Shown: positions 22,950 to 35,200 of the stretch, piece after piece
Numbering within the stretch: position 1 is the first letter of the stretch
How the letters are laid out: every line of letters starts with the position of its first letter
Assembly (NCBI GenBank): GCA_036571765.1
Contig: BROE01000028.1
Coordinates: 6,413,659-6,477,658, forward strand
From: Plecoglossus altivelis
Lineage: Eukaryota > Chordata > Actinopteri > Osmeriformes > Plecoglossidae
Length of the DNA: 64,000 bases
Reading direction: 5' to 3'
Program-made: the position numbers and the translations under genes
Notes under the pieces: generated by a model
Databases searched by the model: none
What the model was told of the DNA's origin: nothing
Seen by the model: only the letters and a program-made list of their open reading frames with translations

Positions 22950-25900
22950 GCCCTCGGGCGCGCGTGCTGTGCAGTGACGGAGCAGATTCGCGTGACGTTG
23001 CAGCCCCAGTCCCAGCGTGCCACCGAGGGAGCCAGGGTGGTGTTGGCGTGCCGGGCCAGCGGTCCCGCGGGGCTAGCCTACCGCTGGTTCAGAGGGAAGG
23101 ATGAGGTCAGAGAGCACACAGCGCGATCTTATCTCAGCCCTTCTAAAACAGCCATTGGAACAACGACAAAGTCCAGAGCATTCCCTCCAGTCTCCCTTCC
23201 GAAGATCCAGATCGGGATTTCCTTTTAACGTCAGCTATAATACCGAATGACATCATTGCCAGCACAAGAGATAACAATGAACCAACGGTTGAATTTGAAT
23301 GATATAGTCTGTTGGGTAATGATGCAGTCCTCTGGTTCTTGTTTCTCCAGATCGTTGGTGGGTGTGGTCCCGAGCTGGTCCTAAGTCCTCTGACCGCTGG
23401 TCACCAGGGCTACTACATCTGCAGGGTGAACCACGGAGACAGCTGTGTGTTCTCTCAGTGGGCCCGGATCCACTTGGACCGCCCCTCCAGCTTAGGTACG
23501 CCATCCCATCCAACACCATCTCTCACATCTACGTTTCATTTCTCCACGCAAGGCCGCAGCCGTTGGCTTGTCTGCCAATGTGTTGTTTGACGAAACAGGG
23601 AATGAGTTAAACAGAGCTTCGTCGCATGTACGCGTCTTGTTTCATCTCGGGGCTGAACTGGGAAACAGTTTTGGAAACGACACGAAGAGATCCTCGATAG
23701 ATAGACTGGAACCTGCGACCAGATCATTGCTATTACTGTGTCATGCTAAGAAAGGACCATTCCAATAGAATTCACTCTTCTGAATGTGTTGGGGGTGAAG
23801 GGGTGTCCTGACCGTTGTGTGTCGCTCCAGTCCGACCTTGACGATGTCTTTCCAGGTGGCGGCAGCAGTTTCTTCCCGTCTGCGGCCAGCGGCCTGCTGA
23901 TCGTCCAGCAGCCCCGTGGCCGGGTGCTGTCCGAGGGTGAGGCTCTGGGTCTGGACTGTGTGGCTGAAGCCAACCCTCCAGCCCAGTACCAGTGGTACCA
24001 CAACGACAAGCCCCTGCCTCAGCCCCAGGCCCAGACACGCTCACTCAGGGTCAGCTCCATCTGCAGCTCCTTCGGCCTCGACCCCTGGTCGTTGGTTTTG
24101 GGTCTCTCAGTATATTTAGTGTTGGTGATGTTTTTGTGGTTTTTGATGTTTAGGTCTTGCGTGTAAAAAAAAAAACCACACACAAAAAAACGGAAATCGA
24201 ATAAAATCTATTCTATTCATGTTAGCAGCGCGGAGGTGATGGAAGTGGATGTGTGTCTGTCTGTGTGTCCTTTCAGATCCCATGTGTGACCACAGCGGAT
24301 CGAGGCCAGTACAGCTGCAAGGTGTTTAACCTCTACCATGAGATGTGGAGCGATCAGGTCCACGTCAACATCGGTCAGTTACTATGGCGTTGGTTTACTG
24401 TATCAGCCACCATTCGTCAAGCAACCAGCCAATCAGACTTTGTTCATACTTATTCTCATAAATGAAATGCAGTCACAGTCATTGTATCGCTACGACTCGA
24501 CTACATTTATCCAACTAATCCGACCCTCGAAGCAAGTGGACGAGAGTTTCAAAACAACAGTTTTGTTGGTCTCATATTTAATCATCCAAAAACTGGAACA
24601 ACTTGCTGAGGCCAGAGAGGGTTCTGGAACATGTTTTTGTTCTAAAGAAGCTGAAGAGACTAACTGGTTTTTTGGTTTTCAGGCCCCAGTTCTGCGTTAG
24701 ATGCCTCCTGGGTAGAACTGGATCACAGCTCAGGTATGGCCGAATCATTCCATTCCTCCCCTCTGTACCTGTTTCTCTGCCTTCTCTGTGAGCCAGATTT
24801 TTGTTTCTCTGTGAGATGAAAATGTTGATCTACTTTTCTCACAGTAGCCACTCCCGGCCCTGAAAGACAGAGAAGCACTTTCTATGGTGAGTGAATCATT
24901 GTGTTTTTGGGAAAAGTGACATTTTGACAAGCACAAGCTTGTCTGTAAGAGGCCCAGACCATCAAATAACACTACAATGACCCGTTCCTCTCCATTTCCC
25001 CTCCACATCCACGGAGTCTTTCCTCCCTCCTCAGCAACTGACTCTCCCCCAAGCTACTTAACCTTTCCTCACCCCCTTCCCTCTTCTTCTCTGCCCTCCA
25101 GCCACCGACAAGGTGGCCCTGCTGATGGGCAACATGAACTACCAGCACCACCGCCAGCTGCGGGCGCCCATGGCCGACGTGCATGAGCTGACCAACCAGC
25201 TGCGCCAGATGGACTTCAAGGTCGTGTCCCTGCTGGACCTGAGCTGGCAGGAGATGCACAGCGCCGTCACGGAATTCCTTCTGTTGCTGGACAAAGGAGT
25301 CTACGGTCAGTTCACATCACCAAGGACGGGGTTAGGGTTAGGGTTCAATTCGGGGTTCAATTCGGTGGTTCAATTCGGAACGCAGCTAGCCAGATAGCTA
25401 TTTTTAGAAGGTGTTTGTATGGGATGGTCAGCCGGTTAAATCAGAGGATGAATGATTGAACTAGGGCACAAGTCCTGCCTTCTGGACTGACCGCCCCCCG
25501 CACCCTCCACCCTCTCCTGCCTCCCCAGGCTTGCTGTACTTCGCAGGCCACGGCTATGAGAACTACGGGAACAGCTTCATGGTGCCCATCGACGCCCCGG
25601 CCTCCTACACGTCGGAGCACTGCCTTTGGGTCCAAGACATCCTCCAGAAGATGCAGGACAAAGAGACGGGCCTCAACGTCTTTCTCCTGGACATGTGCCG
25701 CAAGAGGTACCGCCCTCCCTCCCCTGTCTCCCAACCCATCGCCCACCTCTGGGATCAAAGTCCATGTGTGCAATATTTTTCCATATGCGCTCCATAAGTG
25801 TGATAGCATCTCTTATCTGTGTTGTCCCGAGGAACCTGAACGATGACGTCATTCAACAACCGGGCCCGCTGAAAGTGACCGCAAACATAGTGTTCGGCTA

Positions 25901-28458
25901 CGCCACGTGAGTCACCCACCCAGACCATCTGTCTGTCTGTCTGTCCGTTTCCATAACAGCCCATCTTAGCATAGCCCATTGCTGAGATATGCTAAGACGT
26001 CACCCACTCGTCCATCAGCCGTCTAGTCTCCCCGAGTGAAGAAGCGGCCCTCTTTGGCCGTGTCTGATCAAGCTCGTGTTTGAGGACAGGTGCGTGGATG
26101 CGGAAGCCTTTGAAGTGAACAAAGATGACCTTTCCAACGGCATCTTCATCAAGTACCTCAAGCAGCGCCTCTGTGAAGATGACAAGGTCACTGTGATGCT
26201 TGACAGAGTGGCCGAGGGTAAGAGCTTGTTCCTATTCTGCTCCTTCATCCTTCCATTTAGCTCTCCGTTCATTCGTACAATCATTCATTCATTCACTCCC
26301 TCACTCACCAACATACAATCTCAATCGCTATCCAATAAGAAGTCACTAGTGCCACTATAAACACAACTAGTGTTAGCATTAGCATTAGCATTGTCAAGCT
26401 ACACACTCATCATCAAGCTACACAAGCTAACCCCTTTGCCAAAACCTTAATTGTCATCGTTCCATCAGTAACGCGCGTCCCCGTCACACACACTGACACC
26501 GTGTCCGTCCCCAGACATGGGGCGCTGTGCGATCACGCGCGGGAGGCAGGCCCTGGAGCTCCGCAGCAACCTATCAGAGAGAAGGGCCCTGACGGACCGC
26601 ATTCAGGGCTCCGCCTGCCCTGCCGCCGCCTCCGCTCGCAACATGCAGTGGGCCATCGCACACGGTCAGTCATCGCCACACGGGCTCAGACGGGCGGTCG
26701 TGCTCGTGAACGACGGGGCACCGACTGGCTTTTTTTTGTCGAAACTTTACACTTTACAAACTGGATCGCTTGAAGTCTTGTCTCGTTTCAGTCGTCGAAT
26801 ACTTGAAAGCGGAGGTTATTCACGATCCACGATCCGTAGATTGTTCTTTATGAAATGAATGATTCTTTCCCGGGTGGTTCACTTTACTTGGTACAGGTCT
26901 GTTTGCGCATCTTGACAATATTTGCCAATGCTTCATAAAGTCCCTGTTGTGTGTCCAGTGCTTCCAGAGAGCCGTACCTTGCAGTTTGACTGTGGAGTCA
27001 AGGTGCAGCTGGGCTTTGCAGCAGAGTTCTCCAACATCATGATCATCTACACCAGGATCTTAGAGACGCCTCAGAACATCGCTTGCTGCTCTGCTCACGT
27101 CACTGATTTACCAGAGGTCCGTCGCTCGCTTCTCCCAATGCAACCGGGTTGCCCCTTAAATGCAGATTGCTGGGTCAGCTGTACGACTTCTTTTCTTTCG
27201 GACTTCTTCTGCTCCAAAAGTACCTGTGCTGTGCACCATGGACTTGCAAAACAAAAACGAAAAACAAGAAGAAGAAGAAACGTTTTTTTCAACTCAGCAG
27301 ACTTCCTGTCTGCTGAGTTTAAAAAAAGAGTCATACCAAACACTCGATTCACAACTAAAACCTACATTAAAAAAAATCAAGGATTCAACTAGAAGGACAG
27401 CTTTACCTTTGAATTCACATGAGGCATTTGGTTGTTGTCTGACATTGTCATGTCGTTTTACAGTGTCTTATTGTATGATGTCAGGTTTTGGACATTGACG
27501 TGAAAAGGCGAAATCACACCAGCCTGGAGGAAGCAGGCAGCTTGCTGCTCACTATGGACCCTCTGCTCAGCCCCGAGCTACCCAGCCTCTACACCCGCAT
27601 CAAGGACCTGCAGAGACTGAAGGTTAGCTTCTCAACACCCCCACCCCTCTGCCTACCAACCCACAACATCTCACCGCTGGATCAAACAGGTTTTCGTAGT
27701 ATCAGGAAGGGCACCGTGGTGGTGGTGGTGAAGTGGTTGGAATGTTTGGATGTATACACGTCACATTTGAATCTGAATCTGAATCGTTTTTTATTCGCCA
27801 TGCAAGATACACAAGCACAGAATTTACTGTGGCAGGGAAGTGCAAACATAGAACATAGATATATATATATATATATAGCAAAGCAAGGTAAACAATAAAC
27901 AATGTCCAAGTGACTTCAGCAAATGGACTCCTATCCTGCTTCTATCTCCGTGTGTAGTGTGGAGTCTGCGTTGGAAACTGCTAGCTGGTCTTCTTTCCCC
28001 CTCTACAGACGGAGCTCACGTTCACCGTGTGTCTCCAGTACCAGTACTCCAACCTGGACGAGGAGGTGCAGGAGCGGCAGGAGATCGGCGTGGGCAAACC
28101 TCTCGTCTCCAAGCTCAACCTTTACGAGCCCCGCCTCCAGCGACTTGACTCCGCCTCCTCCGACCTGCTGCTGTCCTACGACTTGTCCGAGTCCTCCTCC
28201 TTCTCAGAAGGCTTCGGGCCGGGCTACCCTGGTTCGGAGACCTCGTCCATCGGTTCCGCCTCGACGTCCTGGACGTACTTCCCCCAATCAGAGGCCTTTC
28301 TCTCGCCGTCCACCCGTAGAGTTAACCAACCAGAAGAGACAAACAGCCCTGACATGTTGGACAGTGATGTTCCCCAGTCTCTCAGCACCACCAAGAGCTT
28401 GCCTCCTGGCCACGATACATACCAGTTCAGCGAAATGCGTAACTTCCATTCTTATTGA
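22095..28458 (+). CDS. MALT1-family paracaspase (likely fish MALT2/3-type paralog)
   Basis: A scaffold and Arg-specific protease of CARD-BCL10-MALT1 signalling to NF-kB. Sixteen coding exons: 22095-22231, 22449-22615, 22975-23105, 23351-23495, 23856-24049, 24277-24373, 24683-24733, 24845-24886, 25102-25305, 25529-25706, 25832-25906, 26090-26217, 26515-26664, 26959-27116, 27485-27622 and 28009-28458. They sum to 2445 nt (814 aa; human MALT1 is 824). Domains: death domain about 1-100, two Ig domains about 102-193 and 194-290, a linker, paracaspase domain about 322-550, third Ig domain about 560-680, divergent Ser-rich tail. Catalytic His397 (FAGHGYE) and Cys446 (LLDMCRKR) are present, as is the Trp562 that corresponds to human allosteric Trp580. 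A putative self-cleavage site LACR128-A lies in Ig1. No canonical TRAF6 motif (PxExx-aromatic/acidic) is visible. The surrounding 19p13.3-type genes argue against the 18q21 MALT1 ortholog, but the paralog is not settled. The exon 2 acceptor was chosen by alignment; an upstream one at 22413 would add 12 residues. Confidence 0.96.
27283..27327. repeat. Near-perfect inverted repeat in paracaspase intron 14
   Basis: Arms 27283-27302 and 27308-27327 pair over 20 bp with one mismatch around a 5-nt loop. The inner 12 bp, AACTCAGCAGAC and its complement, are perfect. The outer part pairs T-run with A-run. It lies between exons 14 and 15. It could be a fold-back element remnant or simply a chance hairpin. 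Confidence 0.85.
27771..27880. repeat. Possible teleost interspersed-repeat fragment with (TA)n tail
   Basis: An ATTCGCCATGCAAGATACACAAG-like stretch resembles a widespread fish repeat that reads 'ttattcgccaag...acacaaggaatttg', and is followed by a TA microsatellite at about 27858-27878. Recognition is from memory of the motif, not from a search. Confidence 0.35.
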
Positions 28459-29048
28459 TCGGTGAAATACATCGGTTTCCTGTTTGCTTCTGTTACTTCT
28501 GTGACCTATGTTGTGATCTTTTCAGTGGTACCATGAATGTTGTCCTTTTTCTGAGGTACACACCTTTACTTTATCAATCTAAATGCATTAGCTTATTGTG
28601 TGACATACGTCATACATATTCTGTGAAATGTCCCTCAATGTTTGTGTAGAAATCAACAAGTCACCGTTTGTGCCTCTATAAATGTGTTTGCACTGGGAAT
28701 AGAATAAGGCACACTTAACAAAACAACTAGTTTATTTATTTTGACAGTGTTGTGTGCGTTATCCCTCGCTGGGGAGTAGGCAGATGAATCTAAGTGTTGT
28801 ATGACTGAAGACTTCAAGCAGATGGTTCTTACAATAGCTTGAACTGTGTACTCGATCATTTTTGGGTTTGGATTGCCAATTTAACCATGACCTTTTGTCA
28901 GTTGTACACATTGTATTGGATTCATTGTTATGAATGGATAAGGAGGAATGCGACTGTGGACGAAATGGAAAACAGAGCTTTTAAGACAGGATCATATACT
29001 GTAGACATGCTGAAGTATCAGTGAAGTAATATATTGTGTAATTTGGAA

Positions 29049-29120
29049 AGAATTAAACTACTCCTCTACGGTAGGCGGCAGTGTATGAAATTCATGTTGA
29101 GTGCAAGCCGACGCTCAAAT
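29049..29120 (+). promoter_or_regulatory. Paracaspase gene polyadenylation signals
   Basis: An ATTAAA lies at about 29051-29056 and an AATAAA at about 29118-29123, roughly 600-660 nt after the stop codon. The safb start codon is at 29295, so the two genes are separated by at most about 150 bp of non-transcribed DNA. Confidence 0.55.
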
Positions 29121-29294
29121 AAAAAAAAGAAGAAGATTGAGCTGTGCAGATGCGCAGAAGACTAGAATGTAGCTGCGGACTCCATTTTGTTTCTGTTTCA
29201 GTCAGCGGGCGCCTGTAATCGTGCACGACAAGCGAGCGAGGGTTGCACACAAGTGCTTGCAAAACCAAACACGTACATTTAAAGAAGTGAAATA

Positions 29295-32200
29295 ATGTCT
29301 GATAACTCTTCGGCAGTTGAGGCAGGGGCCGTTGAGATTCAGGAGACTGTAGGGTTTCGAAAACTGTCGGAATTGAGAGTCATCGACCTGAAAGCTGAAT
29401 TGAAGAAAAGGAATTTGGACACCACCGGCAACAAGAGTTTGCTGTCAGAGAGGCTGAAAAAGGTAGTGTAGTGCTAGCGAGCTAGCTGGCTAGCACCTCC
29501 CTAGCTGTGTTTATCTAGGTACTGAGAGCGAATAGATACCAACTGATAATCAACGAGAGCTACACTATTACATTGGCAGGTGCATCAATAGCATCATTCG
29601 TTTTTATTCGAGTGACGCAAGTAAGCGAAGTAATGTAGCGCGGCTGGCTTGGTTTAGCAGGTTAGGCCCCGGCCGTGGCATGGCCTTACGCTTACATGAC
29701 CAGTTAGCTCACGTTGGTTAGATTGGCTTCCAATTAAGCATTGCGCTTCACATGTTGGCGAAGACCAAGGTTTTGGGGGGGGTCGACTAACGACGTTTGT
29801 GATGCATTATGTATCTCGCTAATGTGTGTTTTTTTTTTTTGAAGTGTATTAACCATGTCCGATTTTCACAGGCCATCGATGAAGAGGGCGGAAATCCGAA
29901 TGAGATCGCTATTAGTTTTGAAACAGCCGGAAAGAAAACAACAGTTAGACGGACCTCTAAAGGTATGTGACGTTCTCCACCTCAGGGCGTCGTCAGATTG
30001 CGCGGATGCATTCTGCAAATAACTAACGGTAAACAAGGAGAGAGAGACTCGCAGTTGACATATGCATGCATGTTTTTTTGGACCTGCAGGGAAAAGACAG
30101 GACAATGACGAACAGGGCGATTGTACTGTCGAAGAGGATTCGGGTGACGGGCAGGTGAGCATTCTTGCACACCTTATCACTGAGGATGTTGTTGCGTGGC
30201 TGGGATATTTTGACTTTCAGAAGACACACACACACACACACACTCACACACCCCAATGCAAGTCCATAAAAGAATAGTGCACTATACTTCTGTGGCTACA
30301 TATCGTGTGAGTCTCAAATGAAACGGACACCGCTCACTGACCTCCCGCCTTCAGGACGAGCACCACGACGACAACAGCATGGACAACCTCCAGGAGATGG
30401 ACATCATGGACATGAGCGTGCTGGATGACGCCGAGAACGACGAGGGCATCCCCGCGGAGGAGTACGAGGACGACGAGATCCTGAACGAGGATCCCGAGGA
30501 GAAAGACCCGCCTTTCAGCCCTGCAGCCAATCAGGACGAGGAGGAGGAGGAGGAGGAGGAGCTGGGCAACGGAGACGTGGAGATGTTGGACGAGGCCGAC
30601 GAGGTGAGGACGGGTCACGCCTCGCTGCGGCGCTTCAAGCGAGCTCGTCGCCGATTCGTTGAAATGTAATCGTGAAAATACTCCAATGACCCCCCCCCTC
30701 CCCACCCCCCTACCTTTGTGCTTTGTGTCCACGCAGGCTTGCATTGACCAGGACATTGGTGACATGGAGGAGAAAGATGAAGATCTGATCTGTGCGTCGC
30801 CCACAGAGGTACAGGGTCTCTCTCTCTCTCGCGCTAGCTTGTTTTGCAAGGCTACCTGAACCCTTGCGTGTGACTCACGACGACTCCATTATAGTCGCGC
30901 CACTGAATGGGCACGTTTTCTTTTTCGTTCCAACAGGAAGACGAGGAGGAAGTCGAGGCCGAAGACTCAAAAGAAGGAATAGGTACTGTTGGGAAAGAAA
31001 TATCCAAAGTTCCTTTCGATCGCAGTTTTCCTCCCCTTCAGTGTTGTAAAACCTCGGAATGAAAAATCGTTCAGTTAAAAGCATCCTCATAGGAGAGACT
31101 GGAAAACCAAAGGTAGTTTGCTGGCCGAGGGCTGGAAGGAGATTTCCCCGAGCGATTGGAGAAAAGGGACACGTCAGCATACTTCGGTGTGCCGTTCCCT
31201 CCACTTTTCCCCCAAAGGGTTTCACCTTCCAGCTCCCGGTGAGCACATTTTCCGCAGGTCAGCGAGCGTTCAGTTGTTGCAGGTGATGTTTCTAGGTTGC
31301 CACACGAAGACGAAGACAAAAAAATAAACCAAAGAAGAAGACCGGACACTCCGAAAGGCCTTTTTAGGACTGAACCGAACGCTAAACTCATTGGACGTGA
31401 GCCTAATGGACTTGTATACGAAGCCCCTCCCCCCTTCTCCCCCCCAAAAAAAGCCTTTCTGAATCACCTTCCAAGTTACGGACACTCGTCAAGTCGGTCT
31501 CCGTGACGATATGGACCCTTTTCTGGAGCGTCAGCTGGTCTTGTGGCTTTTCTTCAGCTAACTCCACTCTTTTCTGCTTTGGGATCAGGTGAACTGGAGT
31601 GGCTCCACTTCACGTGCGAGGGTTTAGCCTGAGTGAGTTGCTTGGTTCCTGTCTAGGCCCTTTGGTGATTTCCAGTCTCTCGCTAGGCTAGGCTAGGCTA
31701 CGCTAGGTGTGCATCTGTTATACGTGTCTCAGTGCCAGAGAGGTGGGAGAGCCCCCCGACCTAATCCAGGCCTTGCCAGTTCCACGTTAACCTTTGCTGT
31801 GTGTTCAGAAGTGATTAAACTCTGTGCCATTCTATTCCTGTTAAATCCGTAGAAAGTGAAAAAGTAGCCGGGTCTTGTTTATCTGAGCCACTTAATGAAG
31901 ACCACCCGGAGGACACCACAGAAGAAGAGCAAGTCGCCGGCGCCCCCGGGGAAGACAATGTGCGCGCCAGCGCCGAGTCCGCCAATGCGAAGAGCCAACC
32001 GGCGTCGGCTAGCGACGCGGACAAGGACGTTGACACTAAGCAAAGCGGCGACGCCGAACAGGAAGACGCGGAGGACCCCTGTAAGGTTCCGGAACAAGTG
32101 ACAGTTGACACTGAGGGCAAGGGCGCTACCGTTAAGGCCGATAGCGATAACGCGGGCGAGAGCGAATGCGCTGTTGATACGGATATGGCACTTAAGGGCG

Positions 32201-35200
32201 AGGAAGATGACGAGGCGAAGACTGAAGAGCAAGCTGCTGATTCCGCCTCGGCAGTGAAAGAGTCCTCTTCTGTTGAGGGCGATCAGAAAAAGAGGTTTGT
32301 TGTTTTCTGTACTAGAACCAAAAATGGCTGACAAAAAAAAAATCTGTTGCATTGGCTCCTTTTATTAGCAAGTTTGGATGCTCTTTTTGAAGGTAAAAAA
32401 AAAAAAAAATGCTCTGCGCATTTTGTCTCAAGTTGTCATGTTTGCCATGATGTCCCCCCTCCCTCCTCCCCCCCTCTGTCCCATCCCAACTCTCGGCCAT
32501 TTTGACGTAATCTGTCAGGAGTGTCTTTGGCCACCATAGGCATCCTAATGACATCCTATTACTGTTCCGTCTCGGCCACGTAAAGGGTTTGGTATGTCTG
32601 TCAATGGTCGCTTGTCCGCGGTAAGTATGTTTCACCGGCCGGGCCAGGAGGTGGCAAGCCGTCTCACGGTTGCATTCTGACCGCGCCTTTCTCTTTTCTC
32701 TAGCTCGGACGAGGACGCGGGGGGCAAGCCTGACTCCAAAGATGAGAAGGGTACGGTACTGGAGGTTGGGCTGTTTTAAGACACGCCTGTCTTAATTAAC
32801 CAAGGACCCGGGTCGTAAAGATGATGCTTACTGTGTGTGTGTGTGTGTGTGTGCGTGCGCGTGTGTGTGTGTGTGTGTGTGTGTGCGCGTGTGTGTGTGG
32901 GGAGCAGGCACTCCGGGCGGCAGCAAGAACCTGTGGGTAAGCGGCCTGTCCTCCACCACCAGAGCTACCGACCTGAAGACGCTGTTCAGCAAGTACGGCA
33001 AGGTTCGTATCCACGCCGACGGCCTCCGCACTTCACCCCCGCCCCCCCGCTTGCCTGAAACCACCTGCATTCTATCGCAAACCTCGCCTTTTTATAGCGA
33101 GAAGCAACGAAGCGGCATGTTTGCCTCTGAACGCCCCTTCTCCCTCCTCCTCCAGGTGGTTGGCGCCAAAGTGGTGACCAACGCCCGCAGCCCCGGCGCC
33201 CGCTGCTACGGCTTCGTCACCATGTCCTCCACCGAGGAGGCCACCAAGTGCATCAGCCACCTGCACCGCACCGAGCTGCACGGGCGCATGATCTCTGTGG
33301 AGAGGGTGCGATAACTACCACCACACCCCCCCCACACACACACACACATGCCACAGACTCACTGCAGAGGCTTGCTGGGACCCTGCATAATCAGCAGCAT
33401 GTTTCCCCTCTGTTCTCCCCCAGGCCAAGAACGAGCCGGCAGGCAGGAAGCCAGCAGAGAAGACCGACCCTAAGAAGCCTGGCACAGAGCGGAGACACTC
33501 GTCAGACTCCAAGTCTGAGAAGTAGGATCTTCACACCTCCGCTGCCCACACACACATACACACACCAGGAAGAAACCTGAATGCTGAGGTTCGGCCTCAG
33601 CCCCAGTTTGTTCTTTTCACCTCCCTCCTCACGCTGTTGTCACCTGTCCAGGTCGGACGTCAAGGACGAGAAGGCTGAAGGCGGTGAGGGGAAGGATGGG
33701 AAAGGTGAGTCCTTGAGGAAGGCGGCTGGTAGACAGTTGGAGACAGTTCCAGACCTCTGGTGCTCTCGTCTCCCTGCCCCACCGGTCGCAACAACTAACT
33801 CTTTCCCCCTCCTGCCTGCCCCTCCAGGCCGCAACGAGAGAACAGTGGTGATGGACAAGTCGAAGGGGGAGCCTGTCATCAGCGTCAAAACCAAGAGCAA
33901 GGAGCGAGTGAGTCAAAACGCCAGCATACGGCGTCCGTCCTGGACGGCGCCAGGCGGCCTGCGTTGAGGTCCCCCAACACTCTCGCTCACTCGCTTCTCT
34001 CACTCCCCCCCCCTCCCTTCAGAGCACAAAGAGCCGCGACAGGAAGTCGGCGAGCAAGGAGAAGAAGGACATCCTGTCGTTTGACCAGATCAAGGAGCAG
34101 AGGGAGCGCGAGAGGCAGCGGCAGCGGGAGAGGGAGATCAGGGAGGTGGAGAGACGCAGACACTCTGGGTGAGGAGGGGGAGGAGGAGGGGGAAGAAGGG
34201 GAGGCTGGTTTAGACTGCTCACTCAAACATACAATCATCTTTAGCTCCCTTTTCATGTCTCCAAAAGTGTTGTAGAGTGGAATTGTTGACTTCATGAAAC
34301 GTACCATTTAAAATGGCTGCAAAATTGCACAAGAGCGCCACTTTCCACTCGCTCTCGCTGCTTCCTATTGAACCACCCGCTGGCCCTCCAAACAAACAAA
34401 GTGATTGGCTGTGTTCCGCCCTGTCCCCTCCTCCCCCTCCCCCAGCGAGCGCGACAGCCGCTCCGAGCGCGAGCGCATCCGCCTCTTCCGGGAGAAGGAG
34501 GAGCGAGAGCGTCTGATGAGGAAGAGGAACTGGCTGGAGGTGAGTGACAGCTGGGCTGGACGCACGCACGCAGGCAGGCAGGCGGGAGGATAACAAGGGA
34601 ACGGCTGGATCAAACACCAGCAGGGACGGACGGACTGGGATGACTGTTTTCGCCCGCCTGCCAGCAGTTTCAACAGTGGATCGGAAACATGCTCTTTTCT
34701 TTGTGTGCTCTGCTTTTTAAACCCCCTCCCCCCCCCCCCCCCCAGACACAAACACAGCGGAGCTCAGGGGCCGCTGCAGTGCTGCACCCCTCCGACAGTG
34801 CAGGGCTAGGTGCCTTGTTCAGGGGCCCAACGGTAGGCTACTGTTGACTGGAGCCCCTCCCACCTGCCCCCAGAGATTAACTTGCTAAATGTGCTAATTC
34901 CTAAAAATAAAATCATGTGGGGGGGCGGGGAGCAGTCATAGTCCACAAGGTGGTTGGTCACCGTAGGCGCAGAAGTCACGTGGCCCGGTGGGTGGGGGGA
35001 AATGATCCAGAAGTCTTTCTGCTGGTGTTGGTGCTGTGGGGGCGAGGTCTCCCCCCTCCTCCCCCCGATCCCCTCCCCCCTAAAGCTCACCTGACCACCA
35101 TTCCTCCTCTCCCTCCCCAGGTGGAGAAGCAGGGCCTGGACGCCGACCGCATGGAGTGCGAGTTCCTGGAGCGCGAGCGCCTGCGCGTGGTGTACGAGCG

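Noticed and set aside
25329..25350. Telomere-like GGGTTAGGG in a paracaspase intron, and CCCTAACCC near 38677
   Set aside because: Only two to three units, too short to call an interstitial telomeric repeat.
34313..34617. Open frames on both strands overlapping safb exon 15
   Set aside because: They are out-of-frame readings of the exon and its low-complexity flanks.
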